Shown: positions 47,023 through 57,499 of the stretch, piece after piece
Numbering within the stretch: the stretch's first letter is position 1
How the letters are laid out: each line of letters begins with the position of its first letter
DNA from: Stappia sp. TSB10P1A
GTDB taxonomy: Bacteria > Pseudomonadota > Alphaproteobacteria > Rhizobiales > Stappiaceae
Direction: 5' to 3'
NCBI RefSeq assembly: GCF_900185725.1
Contig: NZ_FYAU01000032.1
Coordinates: 1-64,000 of the forward strand
Length of the DNA: 64,000 nucleotides
Program-made: the position numbers and the translations under genes
Notes under the pieces: generated by a model
What the model saw: only the letters and a program-made list of their open reading frames with translations
The model's database searches: none
What the model was told of the DNA's origin: nothing

Positions 47023-47373
47023 TCAGCCAAGGCCGAGCAGCAGCCAGCCGCCGATCAGCACGACCTCGCCGACGGCAACGCCCACCACCACCTTCTGCCG
47101 GGAAGCGAAGAAGGCGGCAAAGCCGCAGGCAGCGGCCAGGATCCGCAAGGCCATCGGCGTGGTCTGCAGCGCGCCGGCGGGAAACAGGATCAGCTTGGCG
47201 ATGACGCCGGCGACCAGTGCGGTGGCGACCGCGCGCACGAAGATCATCACCTCGCTGTCCTCGCGCAGCCGGCCGCTGGCCAGCACCCCGAGCCAGCGCC
47301 AGATGTCGGTGGCGAGCCAGCCGGCCACCACGATCATCACATAGGGCCACCACCAGGCCTCGGCGCCGGTCAT
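47023..47373 (-). CDS. AzlD-type branched-chain amino acid export subunit
   Basis: A 116-residue protein with four membrane segments, matching AzlD: WWWPYVMIVVAGWLATDIWR, VRAVATALVAGVIAKLIL, LRILAAACGFAAFFA, VGEVVLIGGWLLLGLG. It starts inside the stop of the azlC-like gene (ATGA). The two subunits together form the branched-chain amino acid exporter (LIV-E family). Confidence 0.88.
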   Translation of the reverse strand: MTGAEAWWWPYVMIVVAGWLATDIWRWLGVLASGRLREDSEVMIFVRAVATALVAGVIAKLILFPAGALQTTPMALRILAAACGFAAFFASRQKVVVGVAVGEVVLIGGWLLLGLG

Positions 47374-48143
47374 CGCCACCCCCGCCGCGCGATGCGCGTG
47401 CCGAGATAGGCGAGCGTGCCGCCGACCAGCCCGGTCCACAACAGATCAAGGCCGGGCAGCAGCATGTAGAACAGCGGCCCGAGCAGCAGCCCGGCCGCCA
47501 TCGCCGCCTTGTCGGCGGAAATGCGCGCCGCGCCCCACAGCGAGCACAGGAAATAGACCGGCGTCAGCAGGAACAGCGCCGCCGAGGGCAGCGCCGGCAT
47601 GCCCTCCACCAGCAGGTAGGCGACGCCGGTCATGACGAAGACGAAGAGGGTCAGGCTGGCGCCGAAGCCGAGGAAGAACGGCAGCCGCGCCTCGCGCGGA
47701 TGGTCCTCCAGATGCCGCATGGCCCAGACCCAGGCGGTCACCGCGACGAAATGCGAGGCGACCAGCAACTGCCAGCGCGGCGTCTTGCCGTCCACCCGCA
47801 GGATCGGCATCAAGGCCATGGTCATCGGCATCAGGCGCACCGAGGCGAGCGCCACGGCGATGGCCGCCGGCACCAGGCCCATGCCGGCGGTGATCGCGCC
47901 GGTCAGCACGACGACGCTCGGCAGCGCCCAGACGAGGCCAGCCATCGCCAGCGTCTCGCCGAGGGTGAAGCCGCTTTCGCGGGCAAGGCCGGCATAGCCG
48001 ACAAAGGCGGCGGCAAGGATCAGCGCGGGGATGGAAACCGCCGCCCGGACACCGCGCAGAACCCAGATCCGGGCCGGCAGGTCGCTGCCGTCCTCCGGGG
48101 GCTCCGGCAAACGTGTCGGGGGTGCGGACGGGGGCGTCGGCAT
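47370..48143 (-). CDS. AzlC-type branched-chain amino acid export permease
   Basis: A 257-residue membrane protein. The AzlC core has ALILAAAFVGYAGLARESGF, ALPSVVVLTGAITAGMGLVP, VRLMPMTMALMPILRVDGKT and LFLLTPVYFLCSLWGAAR, with about seven hydrophobic segments after a Pro-rich cytoplasmic leader. I chose the ATG at 48143; a TTG at 48158 is possible. It is coupled to the azlD-like gene. Confidence 0.9.
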   Translation of the reverse strand: MPTPPSAPPTRLPEPPEDGSDLPARIWVLRGVRAAVSIPALILAAAFVGYAGLARESGFTLGETLAMAGLVWALPSVVVLTGAITAGMGLVPAAIAVALASVRLMPMTMALMPILRVDGKTPRWQLLVASHFVAVTAWVWAMRHLEDHPREARLPFFLGFGASLTLFVFVMTGVAYLLVEGMPALPSAALFLLTPVYFLCSLWGAARISADKAAMAAGLLLGPLFYMLLPGLDLLWTGLVGGTLAYLGTRIARRGWR

Positions 48144-48221
48144 GAAACGAAACCGCAAGACAGGGCGCCGGCCACAGGGAGGCGGGCCGGCCAGGGGACT
48201 TCCTACCTAGCAGGTCGAGGC

Positions 48222-48253
48222 AAAAATGCAAAACGGCGCCGCAGGGGCGCCGT
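48222..48253 (-). terminator. Rho-independent terminator after clpA
   Basis: On the minus strand ACGGCGCC-cctgc-GGCGCCGT is followed by TTTGCATTTTT. It lies 45 bases past the clpA stop. Confidence 0.85.
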
Positions 48254-48297
48254 TCCGCGAGGCCGCGCGCAAGCGCGGCAATGATCGTCCGCCGTCT

Positions 48298-50724
<2,427 letters not shown>

Positions 50725-50733
50725 GGGCGACCC

Positions 50734-51063
50734 CTATTTCTTTTCCATCACGCATTGCAGAGGATGCTGGTGTTTGCGGGCAAAGTCCATGACCTGAGTG
50801 ACCTTGGTCTCCGCCACCTCATAGGTAAAAACACCACACTCCCCGACGCCGTGGTGATGGACGTGCAACATGATGCGCGTGGCTTCCTCGCGGTTCTTCT
50901 GGAAGAACCGCTCCACCACGTGCACGACGAATTCCATCGGCGTGTAGTCGTCGTTCAGCAACAGGACACGGTACAGGTTCGGCCGTTTGGCGACAGTCCG
51001 CGTCTTGGTGACGACCAGGTTGCCCGTGTCGTCGCCGTTGCCGCGCTGAGGTCCGTTGGTCAT
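50734..51063 (-). CDS. clpS: ClpS adaptor of the N-end rule pathway
   Basis: A 109-residue adaptor that hands N-degron substrates to ClpA. The pocket residues lie in [20 protein letters not shown] and [20 protein letters not shown], with [20 protein letters not shown] ending the fold. The ATG at 51063 has GGAGAG before it. The upstream open frame is a tandem repeat (AGQAIAEQ units) and not part of the protein in my view. Confidence 0.95.
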   Translation of the reverse strand: MTNGPQRGNGDDTGNLVVTKTRTVAKRPNLYRVLLLNDDYTPMEFVVHVVERFFQKNREEATRIMLHVHHHGVGECGVFTYEVAETKVTQVMDFARKHQHPLQCVMEKK

Positions 51064-51074
51064 TGGCTCTCCAT

Positions 51075-51148
51075 CGCCCTGTCCCGCAATCGCCTGTTCC
51101 GCAATCGCCTGTCCTGCAATCGCCTGTTCCGCAATCGCCTGTCCTGCG
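51075..51148. repeat. 15-bp tandem repeat upstream of clpS
   Basis: Five near-identical units CGCCTGTTCCGCAAT / CGCCTGTCCTGCAAT alternate in a 30-base pattern, ending 12 bases before the clpS start codon on the minus strand. A 14-base tandem (three copies, CCCCAGGCACGCCG type) lies at 51288-51329. The rest of 51064-51500 holds no gene. Confidence 0.85.
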
Positions 51149-51507
51149 GCGGACCTGTCCCTCGGAAAGCCGCAAGGTCTGGCCCGAACGGCCTGACCAG
51201 CAACGTCTGGCCCGCAAGGTTCGGCCGGCGAGCGCCTGCAGTCCTGCTGGGAGATGGCCCCTGCGACGACCGCGGCACGGCCGCTGCGCCCCAAGCACGC
51301 CACCCCAGGCACGCCGCCCAGGGCACGCCGCCCCTCGGGACAGCCGTTTCGGCGACCTGCCCGCGCGTCCATCTAATGTATGGCATCCTGCGCCAAGCTC
51401 AATGGCGGCGATGTGCATTCGCACGCGCAACACGCCGAATTGTTGGGAGGAAGAGCCGCGACCTGGCGCGGGAAACGGCCGCAGCCGCGACGGAACGGCG
51501 CAGGCAA

Positions 51508-51535
51508 CAAAAAACCCGCGGACAGGGCCGCGGGT
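51508..51535 (-). terminator. Rho-independent terminator of the phasin gene
   Basis: On the minus strand ACCCGCGG-ccctgt-CCGCGGGT is followed directly by TTTTTT. It lies 47 bases after the phasin stop. Confidence 0.9.
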
Positions 51536-51582
51536 CGAAGGCCCGGCGGCGTGCCGCCGGGATCGTCTTCAGAGACGGAAGC

Positions 51583-51915
51583 TTACTTGCCGGCCTTGGA
51601 GAAGGCGGCCTCGTAGGGCTTGTAGGCGTCCTTGGCCAGGTCGCTGTACATCTCGCCGATCTTGGTGACCTCGCCGACGAAGCCCTCATAGGCGGTCTTG
51701 ACGAATTCGCTCTGGGCCTCGAAGGCCTTGTCGAGCGACTTGGCGGCGACCAGCTTCTCGACAGCGGCGGTGCTGTCCTCGAAGGACTTCTTCTGGTAGT
51801 CGGCCACTTCCGAGGCGATCGCCTGGAAGCCCTTGGTCATGGCGCCGAAGCTCTGCATGACGACGTCCATGTTGTCCTTGCCGAGCTTCTGGATGTCTTC
51901 GAAATTGTTCATCAT
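51583..51915 (-). CDS. Phasin family protein
   Basis: A 110-residue phasin-type protein: FEDIQKLGKDNMDVVMQSFG, MTKGFQAIASEVADYQKKSF, then AVEKLVAAKSLDKAFEAQSE. All-helical and amphipathic, it fits coating of polyhydroxyalkanoate granules, although family members also act as general chaperone-like proteins. GAGGT lies before the double ATG at 51915/51912. It has its own promoter and terminator. Confidence 0.92.
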   Translation of the reverse strand: MMNNFEDIQKLGKDNMDVVMQSFGAMTKGFQAIASEVADYQKKSFEDSTAAVEKLVAAKSLDKAFEAQSEFVKTAYEGFVGEVTKIGEMYSDLAKDAYKPYEAAFSKAGK

Positions 51916-52533
51916 CTGTGACCTCTGAGCGTTTGCCTTGCGGCCTTGCGGCCTCTTGATTGCCCCGGTGTTCCGGCATTGCCCCGGTATTCCGGTCCGG
52001 TCCGGCCTCGCCGGGCCCGGTATGCGACGCGCCCGAATGTTCGGGGCGCCAGAGGAAGATCCGCGGAGGATTTCCCCAAAGCACGCCTCAACGTCGAGCC
52101 TTGCGATAACGAAAAGAGATATATGCGATGCACAAATTTTGTCAAGAGTCATTTTGCAGTGCAGCATAGCCGGCGAAGGAGCCCGGCCGCGGCGCGCCAG
52201 TGGGGCCGATCCGCCGCTTCCACGGCAAGTCCCCGTCCTGCCTTGCGTTTTTGACCGGCCCGGTTCGCCGCTGCCGTTTCGCGCGACGGTTGTCGTGCGG
52301 CGGAGATCTCCGGTAACGGCGCATTAACCGCCTTTTGCGACTCTTCGCCATCATGAAAGCCGGCGACAACGCGGCTAAAAATCTCGGAAATCGGTTTCGC
52401 TCGACGACTGCGTTTGGACATTCGTAACCGTATTTCGGGCATCATGAGGCAACACGCGGGACATCCGGCCGGGGCTGGCGGGGATCCGGATCGCACCGCA
52501 AACGAAACACCTGGACCCGAGTGGGGTGAAATT
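51916..52533. other. Divergent region between phasin and D,D-carboxypeptidase genes
   Basis: No gene is supported. From left to right: GC-rich short repeats (TGCCCCGGTGTTCCGG type, about 51960-52020), an AT-rich promoter zone (52100-52170), and a frame open from 52414 that may or may not be the true 5' part of the carboxypeptidase gene. Confidence 0.5.
52118..52145 (-). promoter_or_regulatory. Putative phasin promoter with TGCA elements
   Basis: On the minus strand TTGACA (52145-52140), 16 bases, TATATC (52123-52118). TGCA words lie inside the spacer (TGTGCATCGCA) and just before the -35 (CTGCACTGCAAAA). Such TGC/GCA-rich sites are what the PHA repressor PhaR binds in related bacteria. The assignment to PhaR is inference. 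Confidence 0.45.
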
Positions 52534-54294
52534 GTGCTGAGTAAAGGTGTGCGGCGCGTCGGGCGCGCCCTTGCAATCGGAACCCGCGGAGTGCTTCTGG
52601 CCGCCATGGCCCTGGCGCTGACCGCGATGCTGTCCGCTCCAGCTTTCGCCAATCCGAAATACTCGGGCATCGTCGTCGACGTGAAGTCGGGGCGCACGCT
52701 CTACAGCTACAAGGCCGATACGGCCCGCTATCCGGCCTCGCTCACCAAGATCATGACGCTCTACGTCCTGTTCGAGGAGCTCGAGGCCGGCCGCATGTCG
52801 CTGCAGACCCGGCTCAAGGTCTCGCAATACGCCGCGAGCCGCCCGCCCTCCAAGCTCGGCCTGAAGCCGGGCAGCACCATCACCGCGAAGGATGCGATCC
52901 TGGCGCTGGTGACCAAGTCGGCCAATGACGTCGCCGTCGTCGTCGCCGAGAATGTCAGCGGCTCCGTGCCGGCCTTCGCCCAGCGGATGACCCGCACCGC
53001 CCGCCAGATCGGCATGAAGAGCACCACCTTCCGCAACCCGTCCGGCCTGCCGGACAATGCGCAGAAGACGACGGCCCGCGACATGGCCCTGCTCGGCCGC
53101 GCGATCCAGGAGCGTTTCCCGAAGTATTACAAGTACTTCAATACCCGGGTCTACACCTATAAGGGCCAGCGCTACGGCAACCACAACCGCCTGCTCGGCC
53201 GGGTCAAGGGCGTCGACGGCATCAAGACCGGCTTCATCCGCGCCTCCGGCTTCAACCTGGTCACCAATGTGAACACCGATGGCCGCCACGTCGTCGCCGT
53301 GGTGATGGGCGGGCGCACCGGCGCCTCGCGCAACGCGCAGATGGAAAAGCTGATCGCCCAGTACCTGCCCAAGGCAACCCGCGGCAACCGCACCGCGCCG
53401 ATGCTGGTCGCCAGCGCTCCGGCGGCCAGTGCCCCGGCGTCCCGCAGCCAGGCGGCCGCCACGCCGAAGGTCACGCCCAAGCCGCTCGCCTTCGCCGAAT
53501 TGCGCAACGTGCCCGTCCCCGGCCTGAAGCCGCAGGAGCAGGTGATGCAGATGGCGGCGCTCAGCCAAGCCGCCAGCGCCGTGCCGGTGGCGGCTCCCGC
53601 CGCCCGCGTCGCCCCCGCAGCGGCTCCCATGGCGGCTCCCCCGGCTGCGCCTGCCGTTCCGGCTGTCCGCGCGGCCGACGCCGGCGCCGACATCGTCACC
53701 GGCTCGATTGCGCCGGTGCCGCAGAAGCCCGACCTCAAGGCGATCCTGCACCGCAAGGCGATGGAAGTGGCCGGTACCGACATGGTTCCGCAGGGCTCGG
53801 CTCCGAACATCGCGGCATCGCAACCGGCGGTTCCCGCGCCGATACCGGCCGTGCGTACGGTGCGCACGCAGACCATCCGCGTTGCCGCCCTCACCGACGA
53901 GGCGGTCGCCGCCACCCTGCCCGACCCGCAGCCGGCCCGGCAAAAGGCCCAGCAGCAGCAGGCCCAGCAGCAGGCGAGAGCCGATCTGCCCGACGCGCCG
54001 GCCAATTCCTCGGTGACCGTCGCCGCCAACAACGCCGCCGATCCGGCGCCGGGCTGGCAGGTGCAGATCGCCGCCGCCGAAAGCGAGGATGCCGCCGTCG
54101 CCATGCTGAAGCGGGCGCAGGGCGCGCTCGGACCGAAGCTGCGCGGCTACGACCCCTATACCGAGCCGGTCGATTCCGGCGGCTCCACCCTCTATCGCGC
54201 CCGCTTCGTCGGGTTCGAGACCAAGACCGCGGCCTGGAACGCCTGCCGCGACCTGAAGCAGAAGCGGTTCAACTGCTACGCCGTGTATCAGTAG
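52534..54294 (+). CDS. D-alanyl-D-alanine carboxypeptidase with C-terminal SPOR-like domain
   Basis: A 586-residue penicillin-binding protein from GTG 52534. The signal peptide is cleaved near Ala39 (SAPAFA). The peptidase S11 domain (about 40-280) has all three active-site motifs: SLTK (Ser69, Lys72), SAN in TKSANDVAV, and KTG in DGIKTGFIRASG. A long Ala/Pro-rich linker (about 300-505) leads to an 80-residue SPOR-like end (GWQVQIAAAESEDAAVAML, RARFVGFETKTAAWNACRDL), which should bind denuded septal peptidoglycan. ATG codons at 52414 and 52444 are in frame, but the GTG gives a cleaner signal peptide and has a GGGGTG site. Confidence 0.9.
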   Translation: MLSKGVRRVGRALAIGTRGVLLAAMALALTAMLSAPAFANPKYSGIVVDVKSGRTLYSYKADTARYPASLTKIMTLYVLFEELEAGRMSLQTRLKVSQYAASRPPSKLGLKPGSTITAKDAILALVTKSANDVAVVVAENVSGSVPAFAQRMTRTARQIGMKSTTFRNPSGLPDNAQKTTARDMALLGRAIQERFPKYYKYFNTRVYTYKGQRYGNHNRLLGRVKGVDGIKTGFIRASGFNLVTNVNTDGRHVVAVVMGGRTGASRNAQMEKLIAQYLPKATRGNRTAPMLVASAPAASAPASRSQAAATPKVTPKPLAFAELRNVPVPGLKPQEQVMQMAALSQAASAVPVAAPAARVAPAAAPMAAPPAAPAVPAVRAADAGADIVTGSIAPVPQKPDLKAILHRKAMEVAGTDMVPQGSAPNIAASQPAVPAPIPAVRTVRTQTIRVAALTDEAVAATLPDPQPARQKAQQQQAQQQARADLPDAPANSSVTVAANNAADPAPGWQVQIAAAESEDAAVAMLKRAQGALGPKLRGYDPYTEPVDSGGSTLYRARFVGFETKTAAWNACRDLKQKRFNCYAVYQ

Positions 54295-54345
54295 TGGGAC
54301 GGACCGTCTGAAACCCAGATCAACTTGTTACGCGTACTGGTGAGT

Positions 54346-55056
54346 TCAATGACGATCGAGAAGCAGGGCCTTCGCCTCGTTGAGTTTGGCAGCGAGAAAT
54401 CCGCTCCCCCCCTGATCGGGATGGACGCGCTTCATCAATCTGCGGTGCGCCGCCCGGATTTCCGCCTCGCCGGCGCCGGGCGCAAGCCCCAGAACCTCGT
54501 AGGCCTCCTGCTCGGTCATGGCGCCCGTGCCCGGCGGGCTTCCATGCCCCGCTGTGGCATCCGCCTCGAAGTCTACACGCCAGCCGGGCTCCCGGCGGTC
54601 GAGATAAGCCTCAAATAAGGCGCGGCTGTCCGCATCGCCGGACAGTTCCCGGTACAACGTCGCAAGCTCCCCGCGCGACAGGCTGTCGAGGCTGCGCCCC
54701 TCGAAGTGGCCGACCAGAACCTCGCCCGCCATGGCCCCGCTGTCGTGGTCGAGGCGCATCTCCAGGAAAGCGGAGCGCACCGTCGAGGTCGCTCCGCTTC
54801 CCCCGTTCTGCCCCTCGCCCGCCGGCTTGAAGCCATGGGCGCGCCGCAGCCCGAGCAGCGTCAGCCCGAAGCCGCCGGCCAGCAGCGCCAGGTCGATCCG
54901 CCGCGCCACCAGCAGCACCGCCGCCAGCGCCAGAAGGGCGACGCCACCGGCCGTCTTGAGCTGGCGGGCAAGATCGCCCGGATTGGCCCGTGTCGTGTAG
55001 TGCGCGAGCGCCAGCAGCAGGGCAAGCGTCCCCACGCCGAGCAGCAGAAATCCCAT
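54346..55056 (-). CDS. Membrane-anchored J-domain protein
   Basis: A 236-residue protein. Two or three N-terminal membrane segments (MGFLLLGVGTLALLLALAH; VALLALAAVLLVARRIDLAL; LAGGFGLTLLGL), a cytoplasmic middle region, and a C-terminal J domain (EAYEVLGLAPGAGEAEIRAA, HRRLMKRVHPDQGGSGFLAA) with the HPD motif. The J domain should stimulate DnaK at the membrane. The topology resembles TIM14/DjlC-type proteins. ATG 55056 is preferred; an in-frame ATG at 55089 would add eleven residues. Confidence 0.88.
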   Translation of the reverse strand: MGFLLLGVGTLALLLALAHYTTRANPGDLARQLKTAGGVALLALAAVLLVARRIDLALLAGGFGLTLLGLRRAHGFKPAGEGQNGGSGATSTVRSAFLEMRLDHDSGAMAGEVLVGHFEGRSLDSLSRGELATLYRELSGDADSRALFEAYLDRREPGWRVDFEADATAGHGSPPGTGAMTEQEAYEVLGLAPGAGEAEIRAAHRRLMKRVHPDQGGSGFLAAKLNEAKALLLDRH

Positions 55057-55161
55057 GCCAGTCCCCGTCTTCGCAAATCGTGCAGCCATCGGCACTATAA
55101 AGAGCCGGTCGTCCCCGTACGAGGCGGCAAACGAGCGCCCCGCCACCTCATGCCCATCGGT

Positions 55162-55905
55162 TCACCCCATATGCCGCAGCAGCCGCTTCGCCCCGCCGTC
55201 GCCGCCGCGCGTCAGCCGCTCCAGCCCCTCGCGCCCCGCCGCCGCATAGACCGCCGCCGCCTTCAGCAACTCGGCAAGCTCCCGCGCCGACGAGCCGTCG
55301 AGACGGAAATGCGCGCCACGCGTCAACCTTGCGATCTCGCGAAAGGCGGTCTCGGCATGGGCGTCCGCCCCTTCCTGGAAGATGAAGGCCGGCACGCCGA
55401 GCAGCCCGAGCTCCCCCGCCCTGGCGCAGAGCGCGTCGACATCCTCCTCGACGCAGTCGCCGATATAGACCAGCGCCTGCACCTTGCGCCGGCGGGTCTC
55501 GTCGATGGCATGGCGCAGCACCTTGCGGATCTGGGTCTGGCCGCCGCGACAGTCGATCCGCGTCATCAACCCGGCGAGCGTCTCGCCGTCGTCGACCCAT
55601 CTGGAGGCGGCGCATTCGCCGAAGCCCCGGAAATAGACGAGCTGCATGGCAAGCCGCCCGACCTTGCCGGCGGCGGTGAACATCTCCGCCTGGATGGCGC
55701 AGGCCCGGTCCCAGGTCGGCTGGCGGCTCATCGTCGCGTCCAGCGCGATCACCAGCCGCCCCGCGGTGGCGACGTTGCGGGTCGCCTGCGCCGCGCCGAG
55801 GAAGGCGGAAATCGCGCTTCTGGCGGAGGTCGCCGGGGCCTTGCCCTGGCTCGTTCCGGCCGGGCTGCGGCTGCGTGTCGCCTCGATCCTGCGGTCCTCG
55901 TCCAC
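55162..55905 (-). CDS. VWA domain-containing protein
   Basis: A 247-residue protein. The VWA fold (about 45-215) has a MIDAS-like LVIALDATMSRQPTWD, in which the usual DxSxS is DxTxS, and a second strand ALVYIGDCVEEDVDALCARA. The N-terminus is polar and low complexity. The start is a GTG at 55905, with AAGGAG upstream. No signal peptide. Role unknown. It lies about 105 bases upstream of the J-domain gene on the same strand. Confidence 0.8.
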   Translation of the reverse strand: MDEDRRIEATRSRSPAGTSQGKAPATSARSAISAFLGAAQATRNVATAGRLVIALDATMSRQPTWDRACAIQAEMFTAAGKVGRLAMQLVYFRGFGECAASRWVDDGETLAGLMTRIDCRGGQTQIRKVLRHAIDETRRRKVQALVYIGDCVEEDVDALCARAGELGLLGVPAFIFQEGADAHAETAFREIARLTRGAHFRLDGSSARELAELLKAAAVYAAAGREGLERLTRGGDGGAKRLLRHMG

Positions 55906-56060
55906 CAGTGCTCCTTACGGTTCCGCCATGCATTTCAGTCAGTCGCAATTGATATGGCGCCCATTGCGGAAAAATCCAAACGCCAACCGCAAAAGGCGCT
56001 AAACACCGTATCCGGCGCCGGCACGGGAGCGGCGTCGCACACTGGAGGATACCGCAAGAC

Positions 56061-56927
56061 ATGACCAGGCCGAGGGTTCACGAGACCGTTGCCGACCTGC
56101 GCCAGGGCATCGCCGCTGCCCGCGCCGCCGGACGCCGCATCGCCTTGGTGCCGACCATGGGCGCCCTGCACGAGGGCCACCTGTCGCTGGTGCGCGCCGC
56201 CCGCGCGCGGGCCGAACACGTGGTCGTCTCGATCTTCGTCAATCCCACCCAGTTCGCCCCGACGGAGGATTTCGACGCCTATCCCCGCGACAACGAGGCC
56301 GACATCCGCATGCTGGAAGAGCTGTCGGTGGAGGGCGTGTTCCTGCCCTCGGTCGCCGAGATGTACCCGCAAGGCTTTGCCACCGGCGTCACCGTCGGCG
56401 GTCCGTCGGCCGGGCTGGAAAGCGTCACCCGCCCGCACTTCTTCAACGGCGTTGCCATCGTCGTCACCAAGCTGCTGCTCGCCGCCCTGCCCGATGTCGC
56501 GGTGTTCGGCGAGAAGGACTACCAACAGCTCGCCGTCGTGCGCCGCTTCGTCACCGATCTCGGCATTCCGACCGAGATCCTCGGCGCGCCGACCGTGCGC
56601 GAGGCGGACGGGCTCGCCATGTCCTCGCGCAACCGCTATCTCGACGCCGGCGCCCGCCGGACGGCCGCGCTGATCCCGCAGGTCTTGACCCAGGCGATCG
56701 CGCGCATCGAGGCCGGCGAGCCGGCGGCATCGGTTCTGGCGGACGGCACGGCGCAGCTCGCCAAAGGCGGCTTTGCCGTCGACTATCTGGAGCTGCGCGA
56801 TGCCGCGACGCTGGCCCCCGTCGGGCCCGACAGCACGAATGCCCGCCTGCTGGTCGCCGCAAGGCTCGGCTCGACGCGGCTGATCGACAATATGGCGGTC
56901 GCCCGCCCGGCCTCGGGCTGGGCCTGA
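56061..56927 (+). CDS. panC: Pantothenate synthetase
   Basis: A 288-residue enzyme joining pantoate and beta-alanine. It has IALVPTMGALHEGHLSLVRA (HxGH nucleotide site), VSIFVNPTQFAPTEDFDAYP, FGEKDYQQLAVVRRFVTDLG, and LAMSSRNRYLDAGARR (KMSKS-like loop). Length and motif order are standard. No panB is adjacent. It is divergent from the VWA gene and convergent with DUF1489. Confidence 0.96.
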   Translation: MTRPRVHETVADLRQGIAAARAAGRRIALVPTMGALHEGHLSLVRAARARAEHVVVSIFVNPTQFAPTEDFDAYPRDNEADIRMLEELSVEGVFLPSVAEMYPQGFATGVTVGGPSAGLESVTRPHFFNGVAIVVTKLLLAALPDVAVFGEKDYQQLAVVRRFVTDLGIPTEILGAPTVREADGLAMSSRNRYLDAGARRTAALIPQVLTQAIARIEAGEPAASVLADGTAQLAKGGFAVDYLELRDAATLAPVGPDSTNARLLVAARLGSTRLIDNMAVARPASGWA

Positions 56928-56971
56928 GCGGAACAGGCCTGAGCGGACTGCGAGTTTCGCAAGAAAACCAA

Positions 56972-57406
56972 TCAGATCAGGCAGAGTTCGGCGAGTTCCC
57001 GGCGCATCGCCTCGGGAATGTCGCCGCCGCCGGCGAGCCGGCGGATGTCGGCCGGCGCGTCCTCGTCGGTGAGATAGCGCCAGCCCTGGAACGGCCGGCG
57101 CGGCTGCGGCCGCGTCGGATGCAGCACCGGCTCCAGCACCAGGTGGCAGCGCTTGACCCCGGATGTGTCGGTGAAGGGGCGGATGTCGAGGAGGTGCTGG
57201 CGCGCCTGGATCGTGCCCTTGATCACCCAGTAGAGCGAGCCGCCGCCCAGCAGCTCGTCGCGCCGGGTCGGGATCATCCGCGTGGTGTGATACTGCTCGA
57301 CCGGCTCGCCGCGCGTCCGCTTCTCCTCCAGGCGGAAATCGATCCAGGCCTGGAGATCCTCGATGGCGTCGACGCCGACGCAGAGCTTGAGCAGATGAAG
57401 CGGCAT
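56972..57406 (-). CDS. DUF1489 family protein
   Basis: A 144-residue protein with the DUF1489 hallmarks: MPLHLLKLCVGVDAIEDLQA, TRMIPTRRDELLGGGSLYWV, IKGTIQARQHLLDI and CHLVLEPVLHPTRPQPRRPF, then FQGWRYL. Cytoplasmic, function unknown, confined largely to alphaproteobacteria. The ATG at 57406 is preferred over upstream frame extension. It lies 93 bases after mccA on the same strand. Confidence 0.92.
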   Translation of the reverse strand: MPLHLLKLCVGVDAIEDLQAWIDFRLEEKRTRGEPVEQYHTTRMIPTRRDELLGGGSLYWVIKGTIQARQHLLDIRPFTDTSGVKRCHLVLEPVLHPTRPQPRRPFQGWRYLTDEDAPADIRRLAGGGDIPEAMRRELAELCLI

Positions 57407-57499
57407 GCCTCCTGTTATAGGGCTCCGCACGCGACGGCAAACCCGCAAGGCGCCGGCCTTGCCCGCTATGCACAGGCGATGCGCTGAGCCGTAGAAGCG

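Noticed and set aside
51064-51372. N-terminal extension of ClpS through the tandem repeat
   Set aside because: ClpS is full length from 51063 with its own Shine-Dalgarno. The extension is low complexity. It remains a small possibility and is noted under findings.
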